This document shows positions 9,233 through 17,334 of a DNA stretch of 64,000 bases, one piece after another; position 1 is the first letter of the stretch, and the number at the start of each line of letters is the position of its first letter. The notes below the pieces were generated by a model. The model saw only the letters and a program-made list of their open reading frames with translations. It searched no databases and had not been told where the DNA came from. The DNA is taken from contig JARFQU010000224.1 of assembly GCA_029287595.1 (NCBI GenBank), positions 1-64,000 of the forward strand. The letters run 5' to 3'. The stretch is from Halioglobus sp. GTDB taxonomy: Bacteria; Pseudomonadota; Gammaproteobacteria; Pseudomonadales; Halieaceae. The position numbers and the translations under genes are program-made.

Positions 9233-9343
9233 GTCCTATCACTCAGGCAAAAGGCAATTGAACAACCTTGTATGATTAATGGCGGGACGAAGTTTCAGTA
9301 AAAACTGCAGCAAGACGTTTATCACATGTCCAGAGGCTGGCCT
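9233..9343. repeat. 111-bp direct repeat, copy 2 (intact vapC tail)
   Basis: Partner of 4380-4490, with one mismatch. This copy overlaps the 3' end of the intact vapC gene and 43 bp beyond its stop codon. The two copies bracket 4742 bp of unique sequence. Confidence 0.95.
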
Positions 9344-9635
9344 GACCATGCAATTGTACTGAGGCGAGCAAATGCATATCCAGGTAACCGATGCCGCGGG
9401 CCATCAGATCGCGTTGCGCAATAAAGTGCAGCACCTCGGAATCAGTGGCGATCGGGACCTCGGGTAATTCATGCAGCAGCGCTAGAATCTCGTCCCGATT
9501 ACGAAGATGACCACAGGCCAACTCGCCAACAATAAAGGGGTGCATTAGCACCAGGTTGTTCTCAAGTAGACCCGCGAGCTTATTGCCTCCCTGTCGAAAG
9601 TGGTCAATCCACACTGAGGTATCAACCAGGACCAT
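9276..9635 (-). CDS. vapC: VapC-type PIN-domain ribonuclease toxin
   Basis: 119 residues, normal for VapC. The PIN acidic residues are in place: D5 in MVLVDTSVW, E38 in VGELACG, D86 in GIGYLDMHLL and D105 in LWTCDKRL. VapC toxins are Mg-dependent RNases that cut tRNA or rRNA and stop translation when freed from VapB. In most relatives the last motif reads T-R-D; here it is T-C-D (C104), while the downstream remnant at 4423-4490 keeps arginine. The start is five bases after the vapB stop, so the two are co-translated, and autoregulation through the operator upstream of vapB is likely. Confidence 0.88.
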   Translation of the reverse strand: MVLVDTSVWIDHFRQGGNKLAGLLENNLVLMHPFIVGELACGHLRNRDEILALLHELPEVPIATDSEVLHFIAQRDLMARGIGYLDMHLLASVQLHGQASLWTCDKRLAAVFTETSSRH

Positions 9636-9640
9636 GGTGG

Positions 9641-9829
9641 TCAGTGGCGCCGCCGGGGAACCGGCTTTAATTGAGGCTCCGATCCGCCCAACTTCGCCAA
9701 GCGGCGCGCACTCTCCCGTTCAATCAAGGCGCGCAGCCCTTCTCGAACGAGTGTCGTTTTTTCCGCTATGCCGGTAAGGCGCTGCGCGTCCTCCAGTAAC
9801 TGATCATCTATATTCAAGGTTGTTCTCAT
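9641..9829 (-). CDS. vapB: VapB-type ribbon-helix-helix antitoxin
   Basis: 62 residues from ATG 9829, which has GAGAG eight bases upstream; an ATG at 9844 has no such box. The first half (RTTLNIDDQLLEDAQRLTG) is a ribbon-helix-helix DNA-binding unit, and the second (EKTTLVREGLRALIERES) the dimer helix. The basic tail (KPVPRRRH) should wrap the toxin. It is expected to bind VapC and, as a complex, repress its own promoter through the dyad at 9851-9888. Confidence 0.85.
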   Translation of the reverse strand: MRTTLNIDDQLLEDAQRLTGIAEKTTLVREGLRALIERESARRLAKLGGSEPQLKPVPRRRH

Positions 9830-9850
9830 GGGTATATCTCTCATACATAT

Positions 9851-9888
9851 ATTATGGCATCAATATATGCATCATATGATGCCATAAT
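9851..9888. promoter_or_regulatory. Putative VapBC operator
   Basis: Perfect inverted repeat with 12-base arms, attatggcatca (9851-9862) and its complement tgatgccataat (9877-9888), separated by a 14-base AT-rich spacer. It begins 22 bp upstream of the vapB ATG, where the promoter should be. Palindromes of this kind are the usual target of VapBC autorepression. Confidence 0.65.
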
Positions 9889-9906
9889 CTATCATGTCCG
9901 AGCAAT

Positions 9907-10169
9907 CTACTCCGGCATAAGCCCATTGACCTTTTCCAGCGCCTCCGGGTATTCGTTGATCAAGCGGAACACCACGCCGCGACAGGACTCCACCTCGTTG
10001 ATCTGGCCAATCACCTGGCCGCAGATATTCATGGCCACCTTCTGGGTATCACCGGCACCCGCATAGGTCTCTGTGCGGCGCATGGCGTCGGCCGTTACCA
10101 GGCCGTGCAGTGGGAAAAGGCAAACAGGGGAACCTCTATGCCCAGGTCTTCACAGATCTTTGTATACAC
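9907..10169 (-). pseudogene. Nitronate monooxygenase-like gene, internally deleted
   Basis: Two fragments of an FMN-dependent nitronate monooxygenase (2-nitropropane dioxygenase) family gene remain. A GTG with an AGGAG box starts VYTKICEDLGIEVPLFAFSHC, the usual first strand of the barrel, and then a stop follows. In another frame the C-terminal tail follows (AGAGDTQKVAMNICGQ, then VIGQINEVESC and a helix) ending at TAG 9907. A full gene would be about 320-350 codons; only about 85 are left, so the FMN barrel is gone and a frameshift joins the pieces. It follows the start side of the acyl-CoA synthetase operon's last gene by 27 bp, in the same orientation, and was probably once part of that cluster. 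Confidence 0.6.
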
Positions 10170-10196
10170 AATTAACTCCTCTCGGAAAACGCTGCG

Positions 10197-11795
10197 CTAA
10201 TGCCGCTGCACTGACGCATCAATGGCCAATCTTTTGAGCCCGGTTTTATCCAACTTGCCATTAGGCAGCAGTGGCATCGCGTCTATGGAATTGAACACTT
10301 TGGGTACTTTGTAGTTGGAAAGCCGTTGCGCGCACCACGCCTTGAGCTGCTGCCCGTCGCTGAGATCAGCGGGCGCATGCTGAACGAAGGCTACGCCGGA
10401 TTCACCGTATAATGGATCGGGTACCCCAACGACAGCGGCTGCGGTCACCCCCGGGTGTTCCTCCAGTGCAATTTCTATCTCCCGGGGGTAGACGTTGTAG
10501 CCCCCGGACTTGAACATGTCGGACACCCGGGCCGAAAAACGGAAATCCCCACTGGGAAGAACCTCCACAAGATCACCAGTCTTGAGCCAGCCATCCTCGG
10601 TAAAGGCCGCAGCGGTGGACTCGGGCCGGTTAAAATAACCGACCATGCAATAGTCGGGCAGCACCTGAAATTCGCCGATCTCTCCGACCTGGCAGGGCTC
10701 GCCCTGCTCATTGACGACACGCACGTCATTGCGGATTGGCTTACCAACTGAGACGGCGAGGGTATCCAGGTCCAATCCGGGACTGCTGAAAATGACACCG
10801 ATGCAGGTTTCCGTGGAGCCGAAGGTAGTGCAAACATTTCCCGCACCCAGCGCAGCGAGTTTCCCCAGTAGCTCGCGGGAAATGACCCCACCGGAAAAAT
10901 TGATACACTCCAGGCTCTCCCAGTCCGCATCCCGAAATGATGGCTGATCAAAGATCAACTGATACATAGTGGGGAACAGCACCATAAAATTGACTCTGCC
11001 CTCAGACACGATTTCGCCCACCGCAGCGGGATCAAACTTCTCACGAAAATTGACCGTGCCACCGGCGAACAGCGTGGCGCCGGCGACCATCTGCATACCC
11101 CCTACATGGTTCAAGGGTAGCGGACAGTAAACCCTCGGGTAGTCGCGCACCCTGAAATGCTGCCATTGGGTAAAGGCGCGATAGGCCATCGCCTTGTTGG
11201 GCAACATACAGCCCTTGGGTTCGCCGGTTGAACCTGAGGTGTAAACAATCATGGCCACGTCTTCAGGATATCGGGGCGCACTCTCTGGGAGACTCTCGCC
11301 CGGCTCCAGTACACGTTCCACCATCTCATCCAGTGATGCGAACCCTGTTATCTCAACATCCAGGCACCAGGAGTTGCTCAGTGAAGGGCAATCCGCCATC
11401 AGCTGCCTGGCATCCTGGAGATAATTGCGCCCCTGAAATTCCGAGAGAAAAACCAGTGCGACAGGCGTGGCATCGTCCACCACGTATTTCATTTCCCGGT
11501 ACTGGTAGACCGGATTGATTCCCAGCCATATCGCACCGATTGCATTCAGGGCCAGGAAAACACTGTACCCATCGGCTCGCGGTGTGGTCAGCACGGCGAC
11601 CCGATCACCCCGCCGCACGCCGCTGCGCTGCAGGGCAAGCGCGAGGCGGCCCACACGCTCCCCGAGTTCAGCGTAGCTTACCTCGCCGTACTCGCTGCGC
11701 ATGGCGACCCGTTCCGGGTGCTCCCGGGCATAGTTGAAAATGTAATCCGAGATGCCTGGAAGCAGCGCACTCGCATCGATGTCATTACTATCCAT
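10197..11795 (-). CDS. AMP-dependent acyl-CoA synthetase
   Basis: 532 residues of the adenylate-forming family. It has the phosphate loop YTSGSTGEPKG near residue 175, a FGSTET core motif, GWLKTGDL in the hinge region and the C-terminal NGKLDKTGLKR with the catalytic lysine. It activates a carboxylic acid to the acyl-adenylate and then the CoA thioester; the substrate cannot be read from the sequence. I prefer ATG 11795 because the N-terminus then starts like relatives; an in-frame GTG at 11831 is also possible. This is the distal synthetase of the minus-strand catabolic cluster, separated from the enzyme genes by the TetR and AraC regulators. Confidence 0.87.
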   Translation of the reverse strand: MDSNDIDASALLPGISDYIFNYAREHPERVAMRSEYGEVSYAELGERVGRLALALQRSGVRRGDRVAVLTTPRADGYSVFLALNAIGAIWLGINPVYQYREMKYVVDDATPVALVFLSEFQGRNYLQDARQLMADCPSLSNSWCLDVEITGFASLDEMVERVLEPGESLPESAPRYPEDVAMIVYTSGSTGEPKGCMLPNKAMAYRAFTQWQHFRVRDYPRVYCPLPLNHVGGMQMVAGATLFAGGTVNFREKFDPAAVGEIVSEGRVNFMVLFPTMYQLIFDQPSFRDADWESLECINFSGGVISRELLGKLAALGAGNVCTTFGSTETCIGVIFSSPGLDLDTLAVSVGKPIRNDVRVVNEQGEPCQVGEIGEFQVLPDYCMVGYFNRPESTAAAFTEDGWLKTGDLVEVLPSGDFRFSARVSDMFKSGGYNVYPREIEIALEEHPGVTAAAVVGVPDPLYGESGVAFVQHAPADLSDGQQLKAWCAQRLSNYKVPKVFNSIDAMPLLPNGKLDKTGLKRLAIDASVQRH

Positions 11796-11983
11796 TGACA
11801 ATTCCAGTTCCGCTAGTCGGCGCAACATCACCGAAAAAGTTCAGAGGGCCAATGTAGAGGAATTGCTTAACGGATGGCTTATGAATTCAGGCAAAGCGGG
11901 GGCCGCTCAGCGTATCGAGGACACTCAACGGATTAGCGGAAAACGGTACCTATCCTACAGGTCAGCCAGAGTGCTTTCTCCGC

Positions 11984-12604
11984 TTAAGATTTACGCAGCC
12001 CCCCGGCTATCAATGCCTTGGCGCTCTGTACCAGGCGATTGCCGTCCAGACGCCGGCTGCGGCGTATCCACTCCAGCAGCATGCCGTCAGTGAAGGCCAC
12101 TAACACCGCCGCCTCTTCTCGGGCGGCGAGGGACGCATCGAACTCCCCATTCTGCTGACCCAGGCGGACCACGCGTTCCATTTCGTCGTGGTAATGGTCG
12201 AAAAAGCTGTTTATCACAGGCTCCACCGCCGGGTCCTTGTCCTGAAATTCCAGGGACATAAGAATGGGCAACAAGAGCAGCTCATTATTTTTCACCCCGA
12301 CGCGCGCCGCCCACTCCACGAACATCTCCAGTTGCTCCCCCGCGGGAGATGCGGATTCGCGCATACGGGAGAAAATAGCCTCGTAAAGCGCACGGGACTG
12401 GGCAAGTAGTTCGAGCAACAGGGCCGACTTTCCCTTGAAATAAAAGTAAACAGCACCCTTGGTAAGACCTGCATCGCGGGCGATATCATCGATACTGGTG
12501 GCACCGTAGCCACGAGTCACGAATTGCTTGAGAGCCGAAGCAAGGACCTGTTCAGTACTCTGCTCGCGGCGCTCCTGGTTACTTCGCCTGTGCGGTCTGG
12601 GCAT
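11984..12604 (-). CDS. TetR/AcrR-family transcriptional regulator
   Basis: 206 residues. A standard TetR DNA-binding N-terminus (VTRGYGATSIDDIARDAG, then LTKGAVYFYFKGKSAL) at about residues 29-66 is followed by an all-helical ligand domain resembling the AcrR/BetI C-terminal type. It lies five bases downstream of the AraC regulator on the same strand, so the two are probably co-transcribed. TetR repressors in acyl-CoA catabolic clusters often respond to CoA thioesters. The inverted repeat before the oxygenase operon at 19111-19132 is a possible target. Confidence 0.88.
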   Translation of the reverse strand: MPRPHRRSNQERREQSTEQVLASALKQFVTRGYGATSIDDIARDAGLTKGAVYFYFKGKSALLLELLAQSRALYEAIFSRMRESASPAGEQLEMFVEWAARVGVKNNELLLLPILMSLEFQDKDPAVEPVINSFFDHYHDEMERVVRLGQQNGEFDASLAAREEAAVLVAFTDGMLLEWIRRSRRLDGNRLVQSAKALIAGGLRKS

Positions 12605-12609
12605 AGAGA

Positions 12610-13650
12610 CTATTTGACCTTGCGCAGGTCTTCACGAAAATCGCTGGGAGATTTTCCTGTCCAGCGACGGAAACTGCGGGCGAAATTACTGCAGTCGGAA
12701 AAACCGAGCATATAGGCGATTTCATTCACCGATAGATCCGCACGCAAAATATACTCTTCCGCCAGTTCGCGACGAGTGTCGCCCAACAGCTGCTGGTAGC
12801 TGGTTCCACTGGCCTTCAATTGGTTTCCAAGATCCTCCGCCGACAGTTCCAGCGAGTGTGCGAGCGTATCCAGTGCGAAGTCACCCCGGGGCAGCAACTC
12901 AAACAGGGACATCCGCGCTGCATTGGTTAACTCCACCTCGACGAAGGTTTTCACATAGTTGAAAACCAGCTGCTCGCTGTGGCGCGCCAGTTCCGCATTC
13001 CCACCAGGGAGCACATCGTCCAGATCCTCCTCGGGAAAATACAGGATTGTGGCGTCCGCCTCGTACTCAATGTGGCAGCGGAAATATTTATCGAACTTCT
13101 CGGTGAAACCTGTGGGAGGCACACACGCCAGGGCCAGGCGCTGAGGCGCGAACTCCGGACTGGACACCATGCGAACCATCTTCAGCATCGTGGCCGCCCA
13201 GGCAGACTCCTGCAGCAGTATCTCGAAGGACTCACCCATAAACTCAGCAGGTACCGCCTGCCGATAGCGCAGTTCGCCGGCCCCGTCGAACTCGATCCTG
13301 TCCCCCGTGTTGATGAAGGCGGAATAACGCTGCAGCCGCTGGCAAAATGCGCGCAGGGTCGTGGATGATGTCAGCATGACACCAAAGGCGTGGTAGTTGA
13401 TCGGGTTGATAAATTTTGCGAAGCGCAGGCCAAACTCGGCGTCGATATCGCCAGGCAGGTGGCGCAGGAGCGCCTCATGCATCAGGTCTCCCGGCACCCG
13501 GGCATCGAAATGGGGCGCGGAGTTTACATCCACCCCCACCTCGGACAGCGTCGCGGCACCGTCAAGTCCATAGGTGTCCAGAGTCTTGGCAATGCCCAGG
13601 GCACTGCCGATGTAACTGGTCACCGCCGGCGTTTCTGCCGTCTCATTCAT
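12610..13650 (-). CDS. AraC-family regulator (arabinose-binding-like N-terminal domain)
   Basis: 346 residues. The N-terminal two thirds match the Arabinose_bd-type domain of the OruR/ArgR-like AraC regulators (HYHAFGVMLTSSTTLRAF-like segment near residue 90). The last hundred residues hold the double helix-turn-helix, ending in LSVNEIAYMLGFSDCSNFAR, then the FRRWTGKSPSDFR signature. It likely activates the surrounding acyl-CoA genes. The start has GAGGGAGC immediately upstream. A second AraC gene of the same architecture is at 20872-21927, so the cluster carries two paralogous regulators. Confidence 0.9.
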   Translation of the reverse strand: MNETAETPAVTSYIGSALGIAKTLDTYGLDGAATLSEVGVDVNSAPHFDARVPGDLMHEALLRHLPGDIDAEFGLRFAKFINPINYHAFGVMLTSSTTLRAFCQRLQRYSAFINTGDRIEFDGAGELRYRQAVPAEFMGESFEILLQESAWAATMLKMVRMVSSPEFAPQRLALACVPPTGFTEKFDKYFRCHIEYEADATILYFPEEDLDDVLPGGNAELARHSEQLVFNYVKTFVEVELTNAARMSLFELLPRGDFALDTLAHSLELSAEDLGNQLKASGTSYQQLLGDTRRELAEEYILRADLSVNEIAYMLGFSDCSNFARSFRRWTGKSPSDFREDLRKVK

Positions 13651-13740
13651 GCTCCCTCATTTCCTTGTTTTTATAATGGTCTTGCGCACTATTATGCGCG
13701 TTGCCGAGGAAATGGCAAAGGTATGTGCTAGCTCATTCTA

Positions 13741-14148
13741 TTAACCCTTCACCTCCAGAACAGCCTTCGCGGTCACGGTCTTGCCCCGCTGGCTTTCCAC
13801 CCACATATCCAGGGTGACAGTTCCAGTCGTCTCATCCACGGATTCCACCACGCCCTTGAAGTGCACGGTATCGCCCACGGCATTGAATATCATCATGCGC
13901 AGTGGCCCGATTTTGCGAATCCGCGCCTTGGGGCCCGCCCAATCGCGCATCAGCCGCTCAAACATACCCATCAGGAAGAAGGTGTTGGCGAAGGCGTCCG
14001 GGGCGCCGGTGGCCTGAGCCACCTTGGTATCATGGTGCATCAGCGACAGGTCACGGTTAGCGCCGGCTTCCATTACCAGACGCTGCAGGGTGATGGGGAT
14101 GGAGATTGGCGGCAGTTCAGCGCCGGCGACGATGTCGGACAAGTGCAT
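13741..14148 (-). CDS. MaoC-like hot-dog dehydratase, small subunit
   Basis: 135 residues of single hot-dog fold: SIPITLQRLVMEAGANRDLSLMHHD near the start has the Asp-x4-His arrangement used by R-specific hydratases, followed by FANTFFLMGMFERLMRDW. Its ATG overlaps the stop of the next gene upstream as TGATG, with GGAGGT six bases before it, so the two are translationally coupled and probably form a heterodimeric enoyl-CoA hydratase, as ChsH1/ChsH2-type MaoC proteins do in steroid catabolism. It is the last enzyme gene of the oxygenase operon before the AraC gene. Confidence 0.78.
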   Translation of the reverse strand: MHLSDIVAGAELPPISIPITLQRLVMEAGANRDLSLMHHDTKVAQATGAPDAFANTFFLMGMFERLMRDWAGPKARIRKIGPLRMMIFNAVGDTVHFKGVVESVDETTGTVTLDMWVESQRGKTVTAKAVLEVKG

Positions 14149-14705
14149 CACGATACCTCCTTTTGCACCGCGACAAAGCGAAAGATATCCAGATAGGCGA
14201 TCGCAACCAGTTCCCCGGTCTGCTTGGTATAGGTATCCTCCTGCCGCAGAAAAGCACCCTTCCCGACCTTGAGTTCCTTGTGCCTGATATCCACCAGCTT
14301 GCTGGTACAGGTCACCTCATCGCCGGGGTACAGGGGTTCGAAGAATTCCACTTCGACACTGGTGGCGAAGCTCTTGTCACAGGGCGCAGGCACATCGAAG
14401 ATCACCGGTATCTGAATCTGGGTGGGCTCGTCATCGATTTGTGCGGAGTTGTCACCCGGTTGCCAGTAGGGGGCAATGCCATAGGTGAATACCATGGAAG
14501 CCGGCGCCACCAGGTCGTCGTAGCCGGCGGCCTTGGCTGCTGCTGCATCTGTGTGGATGTCGCAAGCGAATTCCTTGGGTTCCAGCCAGCGGCGGATAGA
14601 GCCTTGTTCCACCGGATCCGGGCCGACGGACTGTCCCACGATTTTGCCCAGGTGTTGCTCGGTTTCTTCCCAGGTGCCCCAGAGGCCCCAGCTTGGTTCG
14701 GACAT
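14148..14705 (-). CDS. MaoC-like N-terminal hydratase (FAS1-like hot-dog)
   Basis: 185 residues. Hot-dog fold of the MaoC_dehydrat_N type: VGPDPVEQGSIRRWLE near residue 27, then AAKAAGYDDLVAPASMVFTY and FFEPLYPGDEVTCTSKLVDI. The ATG at 14705 has GGAGG five bases upstream; a longer open frame to 14786 lacks that support. It lies between the DUF35 protein and the small hot-dog gene and probably pairs with the latter to hydrate an enoyl-CoA intermediate produced by the pathway. Confidence 0.8.
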   Translation of the reverse strand: MSEPSWGLWGTWEETEQHLGKIVGQSVGPDPVEQGSIRRWLEPKEFACDIHTDAAAAKAAGYDDLVAPASMVFTYGIAPYWQPGDNSAQIDDEPTQIQIPVIFDVPAPCDKSFATSVEVEFFEPLYPGDEVTCTSKLVDIRHKELKVGKGAFLRQEDTYTKQTGELVAIAYLDIFRFVAVQKEVS

Positions 14706-14807
14706 GTTGCCTCCGTTGTTGGGATCAGGTTCGTGGCGTGCGGTGCGCGCCCTACGGATTAACGCGATCCAACCTAAGGTGCACAACGCGCACCATCGTT
14801 ATTCGTT

Positions 14808-15221
14808 TTACGCCTTTACCGGGCGAAAATACGGCAAGGTGATCTCGTCGGTAACGTCCCTGAAAACCACTTCCACTTCCATGCCGATGTGCACGTCCTC
14901 GGGCTCGCACTCCACCAGGTTGGTATGCATGCGGATGCCCTCGGGCAGGTCGATCCAGGCGAGGATGATGGGCAGGTCTTCGACAAACTTCTGTTCCACT
15001 CCCTCCAGGGTTACCGAGTATGTGTATACCTGGGCTTTGCCGGAGGCCTCTATCCAGCCCATGTCCTGGCTCCAGCACTTGGGGCAGTCCCTTCTGGGAT
15101 AAAAAATATTGCTGTCACAGCTATTGCAATGCTGGATCAGTAATTTGTGTTGTTTAGTGCCGTCCCAGAAAGCCTGGCTGTAGGGCTGGATTTCAGGCAG
15201 GGGTTTCTTGTAATCGCTCAT
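14808..15221 (-). CDS. Zinc-ribbon/OB-fold (DUF35) partner of the thiolase-like enzyme
   Basis: 137 residues. An N-terminal helix (YSQAFWDGTKQHKLLIQ) leads to a zinc ribbon with C32, C35, C46 and C49, and then an OB fold (VYTYSVTLEGVEQKF to EVVFRDVTDEITLPYF). DUF35 proteins bind acyl-CoA and dock to SCP-x/Ltp2-type thiolases; ChsH2 in steroid side-chain cleavage and IpfE in ibuprofen catabolism are characterised examples. The ATG overlaps the TGA of the thiolase gene, which supports a complex. Confidence 0.88.
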   Translation of the reverse strand: MSDYKKPLPEIQPYSQAFWDGTKQHKLLIQHCNSCDSNIFYPRRDCPKCWSQDMGWIEASGKAQVYTYSVTLEGVEQKFVEDLPIILAWIDLPEGIRMHTNLVECEPEDVHIGMEVEVVFRDVTDEITLPYFRPVKA

Positions 15222-16399
15222 TTAATGGCCCTCCCGAATACAGTCGTACAGGTATTCATCACCGAACCGCCCGAGGTCGTCAGGATGGCATGTTCGCAGT
15301 TTTGCACCTGGCGCTCACCCGCCTGCCCGCGCAACTGGCGAACCGTATCGAGGTAGAAAGCCATGCTCACACCGGAACCGGTGTGGCCGCGGCCGGTGGC
15401 GTCACCCATCGTGGTGCACGGTATATCCCCGCCGGGACCGCAGCGGCCCTCCGCCCACAATTTGGCACCCTGCCCCTCCTCGCAGACGCCGTAGCCCTCC
15501 AGGGCGCTGCACTGGGTGTAAGGGTAAGCGCCGTAGATCTGACGCAGGTCCATGTCGTGTATGGACAGCCCCGCCTGGGACAGCGCATCCTGGCTGGATT
15601 CCCGGTAGGACTGCCTATGAAATACATCCTCACGCAGCATCGGCGTCGCGCTCATGAAGCGTGTACCGTGTCCCAGCTTATAGACCGCCTTGTCGCCCAT
15701 TTCTTTCGCGATATCCCGGGAGGTCACCACCATGGCACCACCGCCATCCGCCAGCAGATTGCACTCCTTGGCTTTCAGTGGCGTGCTTATCATGCGGGAG
15801 TTCATTACGTCGTCGAGGGTAATGGGCTTGCCATAAAATATCGACAGGGGATCAAGCGCACCCCAGGCCCGCAGTGCCACGGTAACGGCCGCCAGTTCTT
15901 CCTCGGTAGCGCCGGTCTCATACATGTAACGCTGGGTAATCAGGCCCATTGACCCGTTGAAGGTCACGCCATAGGGGTACTCGAACTGCTTGTCCAGTGG
16001 CGCTGTGGCGAAGAAGTTAATCAGGTCCTGGGGCGGAATATCTGACTGCACTGTGGTGTGGGGAATCAGTACGAAGTCCACCTGGCCACTGTCGATATGC
16101 TGTTCCGCCAGGCGCAGGCAGTTGGTGGTGGACGCACCGCCGGCATTGCAGATGGCGATATCTCGGCAACCCTCAAGCCCCATCACTTCGGGGATCTTGC
16201 CCAGGGACATGTCGTTTTGCATACCGGGCTGGGCCATGGGGTTATTGGATATCACTGCACCGATACGGTTCTTGTCGATACCGGCGTCGCGCACCGCTTC
16301 CATGCAGACATCCAGCAGAATATCCCAGCGGGTGCGTTCCGGGTTGCGCAGTGTTGGCACCTCGCCGATGCCAACAATGGCGAGTCCTCTTTTACTCAT
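15218..16399 (-). CDS. Thiolase-like lyase, SCP-x/Ltp2 type, lacking the catalytic cysteine
   Basis: 393 residues of thiolase fold (GIGEVPTLRNPERT at the N-terminus, LLADGGGAMVVTS in the middle, GGSVMNTCTTVF at the end). Where a true thiolase has NACASG it reads NAGGAST, so the nucleophilic cysteine is glycine. The NTHGG histidine motif is likewise absent, with CTTMGDATGRGHTG in its place. This is the pattern of Ltp2/IpfD-type enzymes, which use a partner DUF35 protein to cleave C-C bonds by retro-aldol or deacylation chemistry. It has an AGGA ribosome-binding site and is translationally coupled to the DUF35 gene. I predict a chain-shortening lyase on a CoA thioester. Confidence 0.85.
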   Translation of the reverse strand: MSKRGLAIVGIGEVPTLRNPERTRWDILLDVCMEAVRDAGIDKNRIGAVISNNPMAQPGMQNDMSLGKIPEVMGLEGCRDIAICNAGGASTTNCLRLAEQHIDSGQVDFVLIPHTTVQSDIPPQDLINFFATAPLDKQFEYPYGVTFNGSMGLITQRYMYETGATEEELAAVTVALRAWGALDPLSIFYGKPITLDDVMNSRMISTPLKAKECNLLADGGGAMVVTSRDIAKEMGDKAVYKLGHGTRFMSATPMLREDVFHRQSYRESSQDALSQAGLSIHDMDLRQIYGAYPYTQCSALEGYGVCEEGQGAKLWAEGRCGPGGDIPCTTMGDATGRGHTGSGVSMAFYLDTVRQLRGQAGERQVQNCEHAILTTSGGSVMNTCTTVFGRAIK

Positions 16400-16453
16400 G
16401 GTTATATTCCTGTGTTTGAGAGGCAGACCAGTGGGCTGCCGGGGCTATGTCAC

Positions 16454-17314
16454 TCAATCGTCTTCGGAGTATTCCGCCCGGTGGAACAGGTCAAGGTTGT
16501 CGTCGATGCTGACCGCCAGCGGCCGGCGCAGGGCGACCGTATCGGGGTCCGTGGGAATCATGAACTCCCACAGGGTTTCCGGGAGAGCACTGTCGCTGGG
16601 CCGGCGGCGGGCCCCATCCCAGCCCCCTTCCAGCCCCTGCTCCATGATGGCGGTCAGTTCCTCATCGCTTAGACCCAAGGCGGCGGTGAGCTTGCCCAGG
16701 GAATCCTCGATGAAGCCCAGGCGGGCATCCCATACCGAGCTGGAGCGCACGCCTTCCTGCAATAACACGTCGGTACCCGATCGATTCTTGCTATCAAACC
16801 AGGCCAGCACCTGTGGAGCGCGGCGCACTACGGCCTCACGCATATTGGCTCGATCTTCCTCGTCGGCCGACTTCAGCCAGCCCTCGATGCCGATGCGATG
16901 GAAATACAGTTCCTTGCCGAAGTGCCTGACCATGCCCTTGATATCATCGACGGTGCTGTCTTTGAACGTGTTCAACATGCGCCATACGGCAATCTCTGCC
17001 AGGAAGGTAGAAATCAGGAAATCGCCCCAACTTTCCGGCGGGGAAGAGAGCATCTGCATATCGTGCAGTTGCTCCCGCTCGCGAGCGAACTCCAACTGGT
17101 GCTCGGGCAGTTCCAGCTCCTCTTCCAGGTAGCGGAACATGGCGCGGGTATGGCCCAGGGTGTCCTGCGCCATACCGGCGAAGGCAGTGCAATCGGTCAG
17201 GCTGCGACCGTTGAGCATGACCTTGATGTACCAGTGGCCCAGTACCCAGTCGCTGTCGGCAATGCACAGCATCTCCGCGACAAATTCTCTCTTTGCGTGT
17301 TCACTAATTCTCAT
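16454..17314 (-). CDS. PaaC-like structural subunit of a multicomponent oxygenase
   Basis: 286 residues, ferritin-like helical bundle of the phenylacetic-acid-catabolism family: FVAEMLCIADSDWVLGHWY, AQDTLGHTRAMFRYLEEE and FLAEIAVWRMLNTFKDS. In the characterised epoxidase PaaC is the inactive partner that holds PaaA. This copy is about forty residues longer than Escherichia coli PaaC, with the extension at the C-terminus. It is the last oxygenase gene before the thiolase-like gene, 54 bp away, and 20 bp after the zinc-ribbon gene. Confidence 0.85.
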   Translation of the reverse strand: MRISEHAKREFVAEMLCIADSDWVLGHWYIKVMLNGRSLTDCTAFAGMAQDTLGHTRAMFRYLEEELELPEHQLEFAREREQLHDMQMLSSPPESWGDFLISTFLAEIAVWRMLNTFKDSTVDDIKGMVRHFGKELYFHRIGIEGWLKSADEEDRANMREAVVRRAPQVLAWFDSKNRSGTDVLLQEGVRSSSVWDARLGFIEDSLGKLTAALGLSDEELTAIMEQGLEGGWDGARRRPSDSALPETLWEFMIPTDPDTVALRRPLAVSIDDNLDLFHRAEYSEDD

Positions 17315-17334
17315 CGTATCAACCTCACTGTCTA

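Noticed and set aside
4380-9343. The 111-bp repeats as insertion-sequence ends
   Set aside because: They are direct, not inverted, have no transposase between them, and carry a vapC coding end.
15290-15952. 220-codon open frame opposite the thiolase-like gene
   Set aside because: Shadow; the minus-strand gene is well conserved and coupled to its neighbours.
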